Source of the DNA: Vibrio porteresiae DSM 19223 | GTDB taxonomy: Bacteria; Pseudomonadota; Gammaproteobacteria; Enterobacterales; Vibrionaceae | Length of the DNA: 64,000 nucleotides | Direction of reading: 5' to 3' | Assembly (NCBI RefSeq): GCF_024347055.1 | Contig: NZ_AP024896.1 | Span: 1,054,001 to 1,118,000 of the forward strand | Shown: positions 8,746 to 16,945 of the stretch, piece by piece | Numbering within the stretch: position 1 is the first letter of the stretch | Layout: the number at the start of each line of letters is the position of its first letter | Translations under genes and position numbers: made by a program | Notes under the pieces: generated by a model | Database searches by the model: none | What the model was told of the DNA's origin: nothing | Seen by the model: only the letters and a program-made list of their open reading frames with translations

Positions 8746-8760
8746 GCACACAGTTTGTGC
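8746..8760. promoter_or_regulatory. Candidate NtrC (NR-I) binding site upstream of amt
   Basis: GCACACAGTTTGTGC fits the NtrC core GCAC-N7-GTGC, with five-base palindromic arms. It lies about 190 bases upstream of a sigma-54-like promoter, a normal enhancer distance for nitrogen-regulated ammonium transporter genes. Confidence 0.55.
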
Positions 8761-8935
8761 AAAGTCCCATTTTCACCCAGTACAAAAAGTGATTCGCCTC
8801 CCAGAAAACTCGCCTTAAAGCACTTATCTATCAAAATCGTGCATGCCATAAAAGCCCTATTATTTAATGGGTTAAATACTGCTATTTATCAAAATAATCC
8901 AACGCATAAAAGAATTTTTTCATTTGGCACGAGTT

Positions 8936-8951
8936 GGGAATCAACTATGCA
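8936..8951 (+). promoter_or_regulatory. Candidate sigma-54 promoter of amt
   Basis: TTGG with its GG at 8937-8938 is followed ten bases later by GC at 8949-8950 (TATGCAT), the -24/-12 spacing of RpoN promoters. The CACG part of the consensus is missing, so it is a moderate match. Transcription would start about 50 bases before the amt ATG. Confidence 0.5.
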
Positions 8952-9015
8952 TGCCGCTCTAATACCTATCAAATGAACGACTTTTTTTCTTTATGAATTA
9001 GAGAGGCTATGAACT

Positions 9016-10404
9016 ATGAAAATCGTTTTTAACAGGATGTTAATTGCAAGCCTGCTCTGTCTGCCGGCGGTTGCTATGGCTGCGGATGATCCGCTAACAG
9101 CCGACACAGTACAGACTCACCTTAACTTTGTATGGACACTGATCGCAGGCTTCCTCGTGTTCTTGATGCAAGCTGGTTTCGCTATGGTAGAGACAGGTCT
9201 TACCCGTGCGAAAAACGCAGCGAACATCATGATGAAAAACATGATGGACTTTTGTATCGGTTCCCTAGCCTTTTGGGCTATCGGTTTTGGTCTAATGTTT
9301 GGGGCAAGTAACGGTTACTTCGGTACCACTGATTTCTTCTTTAGTGGTGCAACAGGCGACGATGCACCATGGAACTTTGCTTTCTGGATGTTCCAAGTGG
9401 TGTTCTGTGCAACCGCAGCAACCATCATCTCTGGTGCCGTTGCTGAACGTACCAAATTCAGTGCTTACCTTATCTACTCCGTTTTCGTCTCTGCGCTGAT
9501 TTACCCAATCTTCGGTAGCTGGGCATGGGGCAGCTTGTACCATGGCGGCGGCTGGTTAGAAAACCTAGGCTTTATCGACTTTGCCGGTTCAACTGTCGTT
9601 CACTCTATGGGCGGTTGGTTAGCGCTGGCTGGTGCGATTGTGGTTGGTCCTCGTATTGGTAAATACACCAAAGACGGGAAAACTCGTCCAATCCCTGGTC
9701 ATAACATTCCTCTAGCTGCACTCGGTGTTTTCCTATTGTGGTTCGGATGGTACGGATTTAACCCAGGTTCAACCACCACAGGTGACACTTCAATCGCCGT
9801 GATTGCAGTAACCACAACACTCGCTGCAGCTGCAGGTTCGGTTGCTGCGATGCTCTTCACACTCATGAAATACGGTAAGAGTGATGTGGGTATGACCCTA
9901 AACGGTGCATTGGCTGGCCTAGTCGGTATCACAGCCGGTTGTGCAAACGTGACTCCAGTTTCTGCAGTTATTATCGGCGCAATTGCTGGCGTATTGGTTG
10001 TACTTTCTGTTCTGTTCCTTGATCGCCTAAAAATCGATGATCCAGTTGGCGCGGTTTCTGCACACGGCGTGTGTGGTGCTTGGGGTACATTGGCAGCAGG
10101 TATCTTCGACCAAGCTGGTTTCTCTTGGGGTACCGTTGGCGTGCAAGTGATCGGTATCGCTTCTTGCTTTATCTGGTCATTTGGCACAGGTTTGATTCTG
10201 TTCAAATGTATCGATCTCACCATCGGTATGCGTGTAACCAAAGAAGAAGAGATGACAGGTCTAGACTTCTCTGAACACGGTGCAAACTCTTACCCAGATT
10301 TCCAAACCATCAGTGTTGCTTCTGATTTCAATGGTTTGACTGGCAGCAAAAAAGCCCCAACAGAAGCGGCTGTTGCCTCTAAAGATAAAACCGTACACAT
10401 TTAA
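9016..10404 (+). CDS. amtB: Ammonium transporter (Amt/AmtB family)
   Basis: A 462-residue channel protein with a cleavable-looking signal (MKIVFNRMLIASLLCLPAVAMA) and about eleven membrane helices. Family signatures include AGFAMVETGLTRAKNA, FQVVFCATAATIISGAVAER, STVVHSMGG and SAHGVCGAWG; the latter two carry the paired pore histidines. It conducts ammonium/ammonia into the cell. The usual PII partner gene glnK is not adjacent. Putative NtrC and sigma-54 sites upstream point to induction under nitrogen limitation. Confidence 0.95.
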   Translation: MKIVFNRMLIASLLCLPAVAMAADDPLTADTVQTHLNFVWTLIAGFLVFLMQAGFAMVETGLTRAKNAANIMMKNMMDFCIGSLAFWAIGFGLMFGASNGYFGTTDFFFSGATGDDAPWNFAFWMFQVVFCATAATIISGAVAERTKFSAYLIYSVFVSALIYPIFGSWAWGSLYHGGGWLENLGFIDFAGSTVVHSMGGWLALAGAIVVGPRIGKYTKDGKTRPIPGHNIPLAALGVFLLWFGWYGFNPGSTTTGDTSIAVIAVTTTLAAAAGSVAAMLFTLMKYGKSDVGMTLNGALAGLVGITAGCANVTPVSAVIIGAIAGVLVVLSVLFLDRLKIDDPVGAVSAHGVCGAWGTLAAGIFDQAGFSWGTVGVQVIGIASCFIWSFGTGLILFKCIDLTIGMRVTKEEEMTGLDFSEHGANSYPDFQTISVASDFNGLTGSKKAPTEAAVASKDKTVHI

Positions 10405-10450
10405 TGGCTCTTTGAGTCATAGGACCAATGGTCATTTGATGCAAAACCTA

Positions 10451-10475
10451 CGGCCGATCGCTTCGCGATCGGCCG
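10451..10475 (+). terminator. Hairpin terminator after amt
   Basis: An 11-base perfect GC-rich stem, CGGCCGATCGC/GCGATCGGCCG, has a TTC loop. The following T run is weak, so termination may be partial. The rest of 10405-10737 shows no gene. Confidence 0.65.
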
Positions 10476-10737
10476 TTACTTTCTTCTCTCCACCCAATTG
10501 ACATGCTCAGTTCAACGCTTTTCCCTAGTGAAACCAGTCCTTCCCAAAGTTGTTTGAACCCAATCCCCTTTTGGGTAATGATTCCCATCTACACTCTTAC
10601 TGTTTTTTTAACGAAATGAATAAGATGCATTTTGGCGCAAAATCGCAAAACCAAACCTAAAATGCTGGGTGAAGTAAGGAAATTTATGCTGTTGTGCACT
10701 AGTCTTGTTAGTGTCAACTTAAAGGCTGGAGATAAGA

Positions 10738-11541
10738 ATGAAACTATTGTGGTGCTTGGTCTGTTTGCTGTTTACCCCTGCCGTTTTTGCTCAATACATC
10801 ACTTTCGGTATCGTTCCGCAACAATCCGCCATCGAGCTGGCCAAAAGCTGGGGGCCACTGTTAACTTATCTGAGTAAACAAACTGGTTACGATATTCAGT
10901 TTCGTACCGCCAAAGACATTCCCGAATTTGAACTTCGGCTCGCGCGTGGTGAATTTGATATTGCGTACATGAACCCTTATCACTACGTGGTCTTTCACGA
11001 CAAAGCGGGCTACATGCCAATGGTGCGTGAAGAGAATAAGCAGTTGAAAGGCATTTTGGTGGTTAAAAAAGATAGCCCCATTCAATCCATTACTGAATTA
11101 AACCACAGCACCATCGCTTTTCCTTCACCTGCCGCTTTTGCCGCAACCGTGGTAACTGGGGCTGAACTGAACTTAGCAAAAGTCGACTTCAAACCTCAGT
11201 ATGTCTCTTCTCATGATTCAGTCTATCTTAATGTTGCGAAAGGATTTTTTGTGGCTGGTGGTGGCGTCATGCGCACATTTAACAACACTCCTGCAGAAAT
11301 TCGCGACCAACTCCGAGTACTGTGGCTGAGTAAAGGTTATACGCCCCATGCCTTTGCTTACCGTAGCGTGTTATCAAAATCCGCTGCGACTAAAATTCAA
11401 TCTGCACTCATCCAATTAGGAACAACAGAAGAAGGGAAAAAACTACTTGAACATTTGGGCATGAACCCATTAATCGCCGCAAAGGACAGTGATTGGGATG
11501 GAATAAGAGCGCTGCACATCGATACCTTAAATAACTTATAG
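10738..11541 (+). CDS. PhnD-like phosphate/phosphonate-type periplasmic binding protein
   Basis: A 267-residue exported protein with signal peptide ending ...TPAVFAQ. The fold is that of PhnD-type substrate-binding proteins: ITFGIVPQQSAIELAKSWGPLLTYLSKQTG, given here in part, then FRTAKDIPEFELRLARGEFD and AYMNPYHYVVF. No ABC permease or ATPase is nearby. Instead a transmembrane histidine kinase begins 18 bases downstream, so the pair probably works as periplasmic sensor plus kinase. The ligand could be a phosphonate, phosphite or an unrelated small molecule. Confidence 0.87.
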   Translation: MKLLWCLVCLLFTPAVFAQYITFGIVPQQSAIELAKSWGPLLTYLSKQTGYDIQFRTAKDIPEFELRLARGEFDIAYMNPYHYVVFHDKAGYMPMVREENKQLKGILVVKKDSPIQSITELNHSTIAFPSPAAFAATVVTGAELNLAKVDFKPQYVSSHDSVYLNVAKGFFVAGGGVMRTFNNTPAEIRDQLRVLWLSKGYTPHAFAYRSVLSKSAATKIQSALIQLGTTEEGKKLLEHLGMNPLIAAKDSDWDGIRALHIDTLNNL

Positions 11542-11559
11542 TGGATTGGACTGCCGAGA

Positions 11560-13173
11560 ATGTCATTACGGTTTAAAACCATCATTGGTATTGCGATCAT
11601 TGAATTGATTTCATTGAGCATACTGCTGACGTTAACCCTACGTTATTTGACTGATACAAACTATCAAGGTTTGGAGCAGCGTGTTGAGTCGACCATCAAT
11701 TTGTACAGCAGCGCAATCAAAAATCCTGTGCTTAGTTACGATCTCGCCACCCTCAATGATTACACCGAAACCCTAATGCAAAATAAGGACATCGAATACG
11801 TTGCAGTATTAAACGAAAACGGTTTGGTACTCGCCACTGCGGGTAATTACCCAAAAAGCTTTTCTCGCTCTATGTTGGAAAGTAACGTTACTGATGTCAA
11901 AGACAGCGTGTACGATGTGTCAGCCCCACTCAAAGAAGCTGGCGTCTATTTCGGCACCATCTGGATGGGCTTTAACATGAATGCCCTGAACGAGAAAATC
12001 AATCAAGCTAAGCACTTAAGTATCACCATTATCATCACTGAAATCAGTTTAGTGGCCATCTTCTCTTATATTTTGGGCGATTTGCTCACTAAGCGTTTAG
12101 CGCACTTAAACAATGCCGCCAAAGAAGTAGCCCAAGGTAACTTTGATGTCAGCTTAAAAATCGATGGCTCAGATGAGGTCTCTTCTCTGGCTCATGCGTT
12201 TAACGAGATGATTACTCAACTGCAGGCCAGTAAAGAAAAAAACCTCACTTATCAAAGGCAGTTGGAAGAGATCAACAACTCTCTAGAAGAGAAAGTCAAT
12301 CAACGCACCAGTGAACTGCTGGCAGTGAACAGTCGTTTATCGCAAACCAACTTTGCCCTGCAAGAGACACAGCACAAACTGGTTGAAACGGAAAAAATGG
12401 CCTCACTGGGTATTATGGCGGCAGGGTTTGCCCATGAGATCAATAATCCAGCGGGAGTCATTAGTGGTAACCTAAATGTGTGTCTTAGTTACCTTGAACT
12501 GTACAAAGAGCTGATTCAGCGCCAGCAGGCGCTGTTGCAAGAACATGTCAGTGATGATGAGCGCCAAGCTTTGACCACGTGGACCAACCTCAATGACATT
12601 GCCTTTATTGATCAGGATTTTCCAGACAGTATTCACGATGCCATTAAGTGCGTGGATCGTATACACGATATTGTCCAAGCACTGCAGCACTACTCTACTG
12701 ACCGCAACGATTCTCGTGAAACCTTGATTCCGGTTGACCTGTTCCCCTCTATCGACCGCGCGTTAAATCAAGTCTATACCGACAAGTCAGTGCACATTGT
12801 GATGTCCCCTAACCTGCAAAATTTGCCGCGCATACTCGGCATACCTCGCGAAATAGACAGGCTATGTAAAGAGATCCTGAAAAACGCGATTCAATCTTGT
12901 ATCAGCAGTGGTCGCGCCGATAAACAGGTCACCATCACTGGCGAATACAACGAAACATCGATTGTGCTGAAAATCAAAGACAATGGGTTAGGTATCCGCG
13001 ATAAAGATCTTAAACATGTGTTTGACCCTTTCTATACCACACTACCGGTGGGCCAAGGCATGGGCCTTGGCCTCACCTACTCTTATGACATCGTGCGTCA
13101 TGTTGGCGGCAATATCGATATCAATAACAGCGTTAATGGCGTTGAAGTGGTGATCACTCTACCGCTCATTTGA
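11560..13173 (+). CDS. Membrane sensor histidine kinase partnered with the PhnD-like protein
   Basis: A 537-residue kinase with a first membrane helix at about residues 8-28, a periplasmic sensor region of ~120 residues, a second helix at ~150-172, and a HAMP domain ending near 225. A coiled coil leads into the H-box EKMASLGIMAAGFAHEINNP, with the phospho-accepting His. The ATPase domain has N box ILKNAIQSC, G1 IKDNGLGI and G2 GQGMGLGLTYS. No receiver domain is fused and no response regulator is co-transcribed. The gene converges with a LysE-family gene, the stops being only three bases apart. Confidence 0.93.
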   Translation: MSLRFKTIIGIAIIELISLSILLTLTLRYLTDTNYQGLEQRVESTINLYSSAIKNPVLSYDLATLNDYTETLMQNKDIEYVAVLNENGLVLATAGNYPKSFSRSMLESNVTDVKDSVYDVSAPLKEAGVYFGTIWMGFNMNALNEKINQAKHLSITIIITEISLVAIFSYILGDLLTKRLAHLNNAAKEVAQGNFDVSLKIDGSDEVSSLAHAFNEMITQLQASKEKNLTYQRQLEEINNSLEEKVNQRTSELLAVNSRLSQTNFALQETQHKLVETEKMASLGIMAAGFAHEINNPAGVISGNLNVCLSYLELYKELIQRQQALLQEHVSDDERQALTTWTNLNDIAFIDQDFPDSIHDAIKCVDRIHDIVQALQHYSTDRNDSRETLIPVDLFPSIDRALNQVYTDKSVHIVMSPNLQNLPRILGIPREIDRLCKEILKNAIQSCISSGRADKQVTITGEYNETSIVLKIKDNGLGIRDKDLKHVFDPFYTTLPVGQGMGLGLTYSYDIVRHVGGNIDINNSVNGVEVVITLPLI

Positions 13174-13176
13174 TGA

Positions 13177-13803
13177 TTACTTCTGGCTTAAAGCGATTTT
13201 CCCCGCGAGGCCTATCAACAACACGCCAGAGACACCTTCAATGATTCGCGAATAACGATTGGCTTTCGCACTGCTTAATAACCAACTGCCCACCAGCGCA
13301 TAGGTGATGTTACAGACCGTCGCTAAGCCACTAAAACAGAATCCCAATACCAGTAGCTGATTGTTGACCGACCCGGCTGTGCTGTCGATAAATTGCGGTA
13401 AAAATGAGAGAAAAAACAGGGCAACTTTAGGGTTAAGTACACTCACAATGACACCTTGTTTAAAAACGCTACTTTGTCGCTTCGCACCTGATGTCACGGT
13501 CAATTTAGTGCCGCCTTGCCACATGGATTTCAGCGACATAAAACCAAGGTAGAGTAAATAAAGCGCCCCGCACCATTTCACCAAGGTAAATGCCAGCGCT
13601 GAACTCAATATAATCGCAGAAAGCCCCAGTACCGCAGCCAACGTATGGACAAAGTAGCCAACGCCCAAGCCTAGTGCAGCCTTCATTCCCCCCAACATTT
13701 TACCTTGCATGGTATTCGACACGATATAAATCACATCGGGTCCAGGGATCAAGTTGATGGAAAGGCTGGCTAAAGCAAACAGTAAAAGCGTGTGTAATTC
13801 CAT
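13177..13803 (-). CDS. LysE/RhtB family translocator
   Basis: A 208-residue inner-membrane exporter with about six helices. The N-terminal family signature is LINLIPGPDVIYIVSNTMQG-like (SINLIPGPDVIYIVSNT), followed by GLGVGYFVHTLAAVLGLSAI and the loop FKQGVIVSVLNPKVALFFLSF. Members export amino acids such as lysine, threonine or homoserine. It is transcribed alone. The substrate is unknown. Confidence 0.9.
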   Translation of the reverse strand: MELHTLLLFALASLSINLIPGPDVIYIVSNTMQGKMLGGMKAALGLGVGYFVHTLAAVLGLSAIILSSALAFTLVKWCGALYLLYLGFMSLKSMWQGGTKLTVTSGAKRQSSVFKQGVIVSVLNPKVALFFLSFLPQFIDSTAGSVNNQLLVLGFCFSGLATVCNITYALVGSWLLSSAKANRYSRIIEGVSGVLLIGLAGKIALSQK

Positions 13804-13831
13804 GACGTGCTAACTCCATAAGTGCGCGTAA

Positions 13832-13872
13832 TAAGGGTGCGTCCTTAATAATAAGGGTGTGTGTCCTCCATA
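13832..13872. repeat. Two copies of the GTGTGTCC-type REP-like repeat
   Basis: TAAGGGTGCGTCCTTA at 13832-13847 and TAAGGGTGTGTGTCCTCC at 13852-13869 share the AGGGTGTGTGTCC core seen in both flanks of the RAYT gene at 36283-37245. The first is nearly palindromic (AAGG/CCTT). They lie upstream of the LysE-family gene. Confidence 0.6.
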
Positions 13873-13944
13873 GTTCACCATCAGCTACAATAGGTCAATA
13901 GCTGCATATCGAATATCTACTACTCTGATTTATATAAATAAATA

Positions 13945-13970
13945 TGAAAAACGAGCCCGTAGGCCCGTTT
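13945..13970 (-). terminator. Terminator of the six-gene signalling operon
   Basis: On the minus strand AAACGGGCC pairs with GGCTCGTTT (one G-U pair) around a four-base loop and is followed by T residues. It lies just after the stop of the last operon gene. Confidence 0.75.
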
Positions 13971-13987
13971 CTGATAACGCTGTGATT

Positions 13988-15304
13988 CTAGATAAAAATC
14001 GCCACAGGGAATTGGTTCTCTTTTTCGATTTTTTTCAATTTTTCCAAAAGGTTACTATTGATTTCTTGGCCAGCGGTTAACATCAAACTGCCGTTAGGTA
14101 GGTAAACATCGCGTTTGACTACAGTGCCAATCTTCACATCACTGATGCTGACGCAGCGCTCAATGCCATCTTTTTGGTCAACTTTGCCCATCACTTTGAG
14201 GAAAGCTTCAACCACAATCGGGTCGTATAAGACTTCGCAATACTCTTTTAGAAAGTTTTGTGCACTCTTGGCGGCCATACGGTTGCGGTTATTTTCATTC
14301 GCGACAAAGTAGTCGTAGTTTTTCACCACTCGAATGATCCGTGAACCGATAGGGATCTCCTGCTCTTTTAAGTGAGCCGGGCTACCTGTGCCGTTAAAGT
14401 TTTCGTCTTGGTGACGAATAATATTCACCAGCGGAGTAAAGCGCTTAATCTGACCAATAATTTCTGCGCCTAAGGTGGCGTTCGCTTCGGGTGTAGATGG
14501 AACACCCGGATTGCGTTTCACCAATTCAGGCTTATCCCCTTTACGAGCCGCTAGACCAATCTCATGTAACAAGCCACAGAGGTATACTTGGTTCACTTCT
14601 TGATCGGAGAGTTTGAGCGCCATCGCCACCGCTTTAGACTGCTCTGCCACTCGGTCAGAATGATCGGCCGGAACCCCCGTGCTGTATTGAATAATCGCCT
14701 TGAGTGTCGCCAAAATATCATTAAAAGTTTGGTTACGCGCTTTGAGCAGTTTTTCCAAGGAAGAGTTGGCTTCACGTAACGCTTTGGTGCGCTGTAACAC
14801 TTGAGTTTCAAGCTGTTGGTTAAAATCAGCCAGTTCTTTGTTGCGCTGTTCGAGTGTCTTGGTCAGCAAGTCACGCTCTTGAGTCAATCGATAGAACTCA
14901 GCGGCTTTGCCTACGGTAAGTTTTAATCCTTCGTTATCCCACGGTTTCGCTAGATAGGTATGAATTCCCCCTTCGTTTACCGCACGAATGGTCGATTCCA
15001 TATCGCTATAACCAGTCAGCAGTAGGCGCACAGAGGCAGGACGCAGTTTTTTCGCTATGGAGAGAAATTTAGCGCCATCCATTTGTGGCATACGCATATC
15101 GGAAATGATAATGGCAGCGTCATTCTCTTTTAAATACGCAATGGCCTCTTCACCTTCATTAAAAGAGACCACGTCGTAATCCATACGCAGTACCCGTGTT
15201 AGGGTTTTGAGTATGTCTGCTTCGTCATCTAACAGCAGTAAGGTTAGCTTTTCTGGCTCTTCTGTGACGGTTTCATCTCTTACTTCTACTTCGTCAGTCA
15301 TCAT
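13988..15304 (-). CDS. Response regulator with degenerate HD-GYP domain
   Basis: A protein of about 438 residues. The start at 15304 (or 15301) is chosen because it overlaps the stop of the upstream EAL gene, giving an ATGATGACTGA junction. A receiver domain (LLLLDDEADIL, IIISDMRMPQMDG with phospho-acceptor Asp, LAKPWDN) is followed by a coiled coil of about 55 residues and an HD-GYP-like domain. The catalytic HD reads HEIG instead of HD, and the HHE and GYP motifs are replaced by RHQDENFNGTGSP. It is therefore unlikely to cleave c-di-GMP and may instead bind or regulate the adjacent EAL protein. Confidence 0.88.
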   Translation of the reverse strand: MMTDEVEVRDETVTEEPEKLTLLLLDDEADILKTLTRVLRMDYDVVSFNEGEEAIAYLKENDAAIIISDMRMPQMDGAKFLSIAKKLRPASVRLLLTGYSDMESTIRAVNEGGIHTYLAKPWDNEGLKLTVGKAAEFYRLTQERDLLTKTLEQRNKELADFNQQLETQVLQRTKALREANSSLEKLLKARNQTFNDILATLKAIIQYSTGVPADHSDRVAEQSKAVAMALKLSDQEVNQVYLCGLLHEIGLAARKGDKPELVKRNPGVPSTPEANATLGAEIIGQIKRFTPLVNIIRHQDENFNGTGSPAHLKEQEIPIGSRIIRVVKNYDYFVANENNRNRMAAKSAQNFLKEYCEVLYDPIVVEAFLKVMGKVDQKDGIERCVSISDVKIGTVVKRDVYLPNGSLMLTAGQEINSNLLEKLKKIEKENQFPVAIFI

Positions 15305-16928
15305 CGCGCACCCCATTTTTATCCAGCACATAACGAATAAACTCGTCACGTTCTAACGGTGGGCTAAACAGATACCCTTGCACGTATTTGCAACCTTGCT
15401 TACGCAATACATCCAGTTGCCGTGCATCTTCCACCCACTCTGCGACTATTTCCATATTTAATGATTTAGCACTGTCTGTTATGGAATTCAAAATGGCATC
15501 ATCAGCATGAGATCTACCTAAAGCTTTGATAAAACGACCATCAATTTTCAACACGTCAAATGGGAGCTCACATATGGTTTCAAAGCCAGAGTACCCTGTG
15601 CCAAAATCATCAATGGCTAAACGAACTCCAAGCGCTTTCAGTGCTTCCATCTCTTTGCGAGCTAAAGTGTAATCATTGATGTGCTGCGTTTCCGTCACTT
15701 CAATGTCGATTTTATCTACATTCTCGATCGGACCATTTTCACTTATCAAGAACTGGCGCAAAATGCCCTTTTCAAGTTGAGTCGCGGTGGTATTGATCGC
15801 CACACGAAGATCCAGTTTTTTAGCCAGCAATTCCGGCAACAGCGTCATCGACTGCTTGATGACCGCCTTGGTCAAATCGTCGATAAAGTTGTATTTGGTG
15901 AGCATAGGGACAAACTTGGTCGGCAGTTCATATTGACCATCGGCTAAACGACGGCGAACCAACGCTTCGCATCCATCAACTAATCCCGTTTCCACATTCA
16001 CCTGCGGCTGAAAAAACGCCACAAAGTTGTCTGACCCATTTTCTAATAGAAAGCGGACTAACTGCTTAAGTTCATCCTGCTCTTCTCCCTCATCACCCAA
16101 CCAATAGAGGTCACGCTTATCCAGTTTTTCGATATAGGACTTACGTTCGTTTACCTCCTGCGAGCTAACCTCTTCCCAACTGGAAATTTCACTGATCAAC
16201 AGGCGCAGTTTAAATTCTGGTTGCTCTGGGTCGGCATGAGGAAAAGAGAGCATGCGCTCTATCGTTTCGCTAAGCAGCGAGGTACTTTCTGCGGAACAGT
16301 CAACCACGACAAAAAACTTATCTTGCTCGCGATACACATCGAGCTTTAAAGAGCGTTTTAAATAGTCACCTAAGCTTTCTAGGATGCTGTTGACCTTAGG
16401 CACACCGTAGTTGGAGTTTAAAGAGCTGGTCTCTTGCAAATCCGCTATCAAGACTAACTTACTCATATCATTACCGTTGTTATTTACTTCAGTAACGAGC
16501 TCGTTGAGTTTTCGAATCGGCTTACACTTGGTGAGAATATCGACATGAGCAAACTCACCTTGTTTACTGATGGCATGGCGAATTTCCTCCACCAGCTCAA
16601 CAGAATCCCAAGGCTTACTAATAAATTTGTGGAGCGCCCCCACGTTAAGTGCCCGTGTCACATCGCTGAGTTCGGCTTGGCCAGAGAGCATAATGGTAGA
16701 GATGTTGGGGTCGATGGTTTTAATCTTGATCAGCAGATCAACCCCATTCATTTTGGGCATACGAAAGTCAGAGATAACCACGCCAATACGCTCTCTTTTG
16801 ACTATCTCTAAGGCTTCATCGACACACGTCGTGCTGTAGAGCTCAGGAAACTCCATCCGTAACGTACGAATCAAAGATTTGAGAATGGGCAGCTCGTCAT
16901 CGACCAGCAGTATTTTATCAAAATGCAT
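15294..16928 (-). CDS. Response regulator with EAL c-di-GMP phosphodiesterase domain
   Basis: A 544-residue protein: a receiver domain at ~1-125 (ILLVDDELPIL, VVISDFRMPKMNG, FISKPW), then a middle region at ~150-285 that resembles a GGDEF fold without its active-site motif. The C-terminal EAL domain carries CEALVRR, EVTET, AIDDFGTGYSG, LKIDGRF and VAEWVED, so the metal- and substrate-binding residues look intact. It should hydrolyse c-di-GMP under phosphorylation control. It follows the kinase by 17 bases and overlaps the degenerate HD-GYP gene, a pairing that recalls HnoB/HnoD of Shewanella. Confidence 0.92.
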   Translation of the reverse strand: MHFDKILLVDDELPILKSLIRTLRMEFPELYSTTCVDEALEIVKRERIGVVISDFRMPKMNGVDLLIKIKTIDPNISTIMLSGQAELSDVTRALNVGALHKFISKPWDSVELVEEIRHAISKQGEFAHVDILTKCKPIRKLNELVTEVNNNGNDMSKLVLIADLQETSSLNSNYGVPKVNSILESLGDYLKRSLKLDVYREQDKFFVVVDCSAESTSLLSETIERMLSFPHADPEQPEFKLRLLISEISSWEEVSSQEVNERKSYIEKLDKRDLYWLGDEGEEQDELKQLVRFLLENGSDNFVAFFQPQVNVETGLVDGCEALVRRRLADGQYELPTKFVPMLTKYNFIDDLTKAVIKQSMTLLPELLAKKLDLRVAINTTATQLEKGILRQFLISENGPIENVDKIDIEVTETQHINDYTLARKEMEALKALGVRLAIDDFGTGYSGFETICELPFDVLKIDGRFIKALGRSHADDAILNSITDSAKSLNMEIVAEWVEDARQLDVLRKQGCKYVQGYLFSPPLERDEFIRYVLDKNGVRDDD

Positions 16929-16945
16929 AATATGCCTCGTCTACA

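Noticed and set aside
8926..8939. TGGCACG as a sigma-54 -24 box
   Set aside because: The -12 element ten bases later is GA rather than GC; the overlapping GG-N10-GC at 8937-8950 fits better.
8755..8976. A 73-residue open frame upstream of amt
   Set aside because: No ribosome-binding site or recognisable motif; it overlaps the candidate NtrC and sigma-54 sites.
13832..13872. CRISPR-like or direct-repeat array
   Set aside because: Only two short units without regular spacers; better explained as REP-like elements shared with the RAYT locus.
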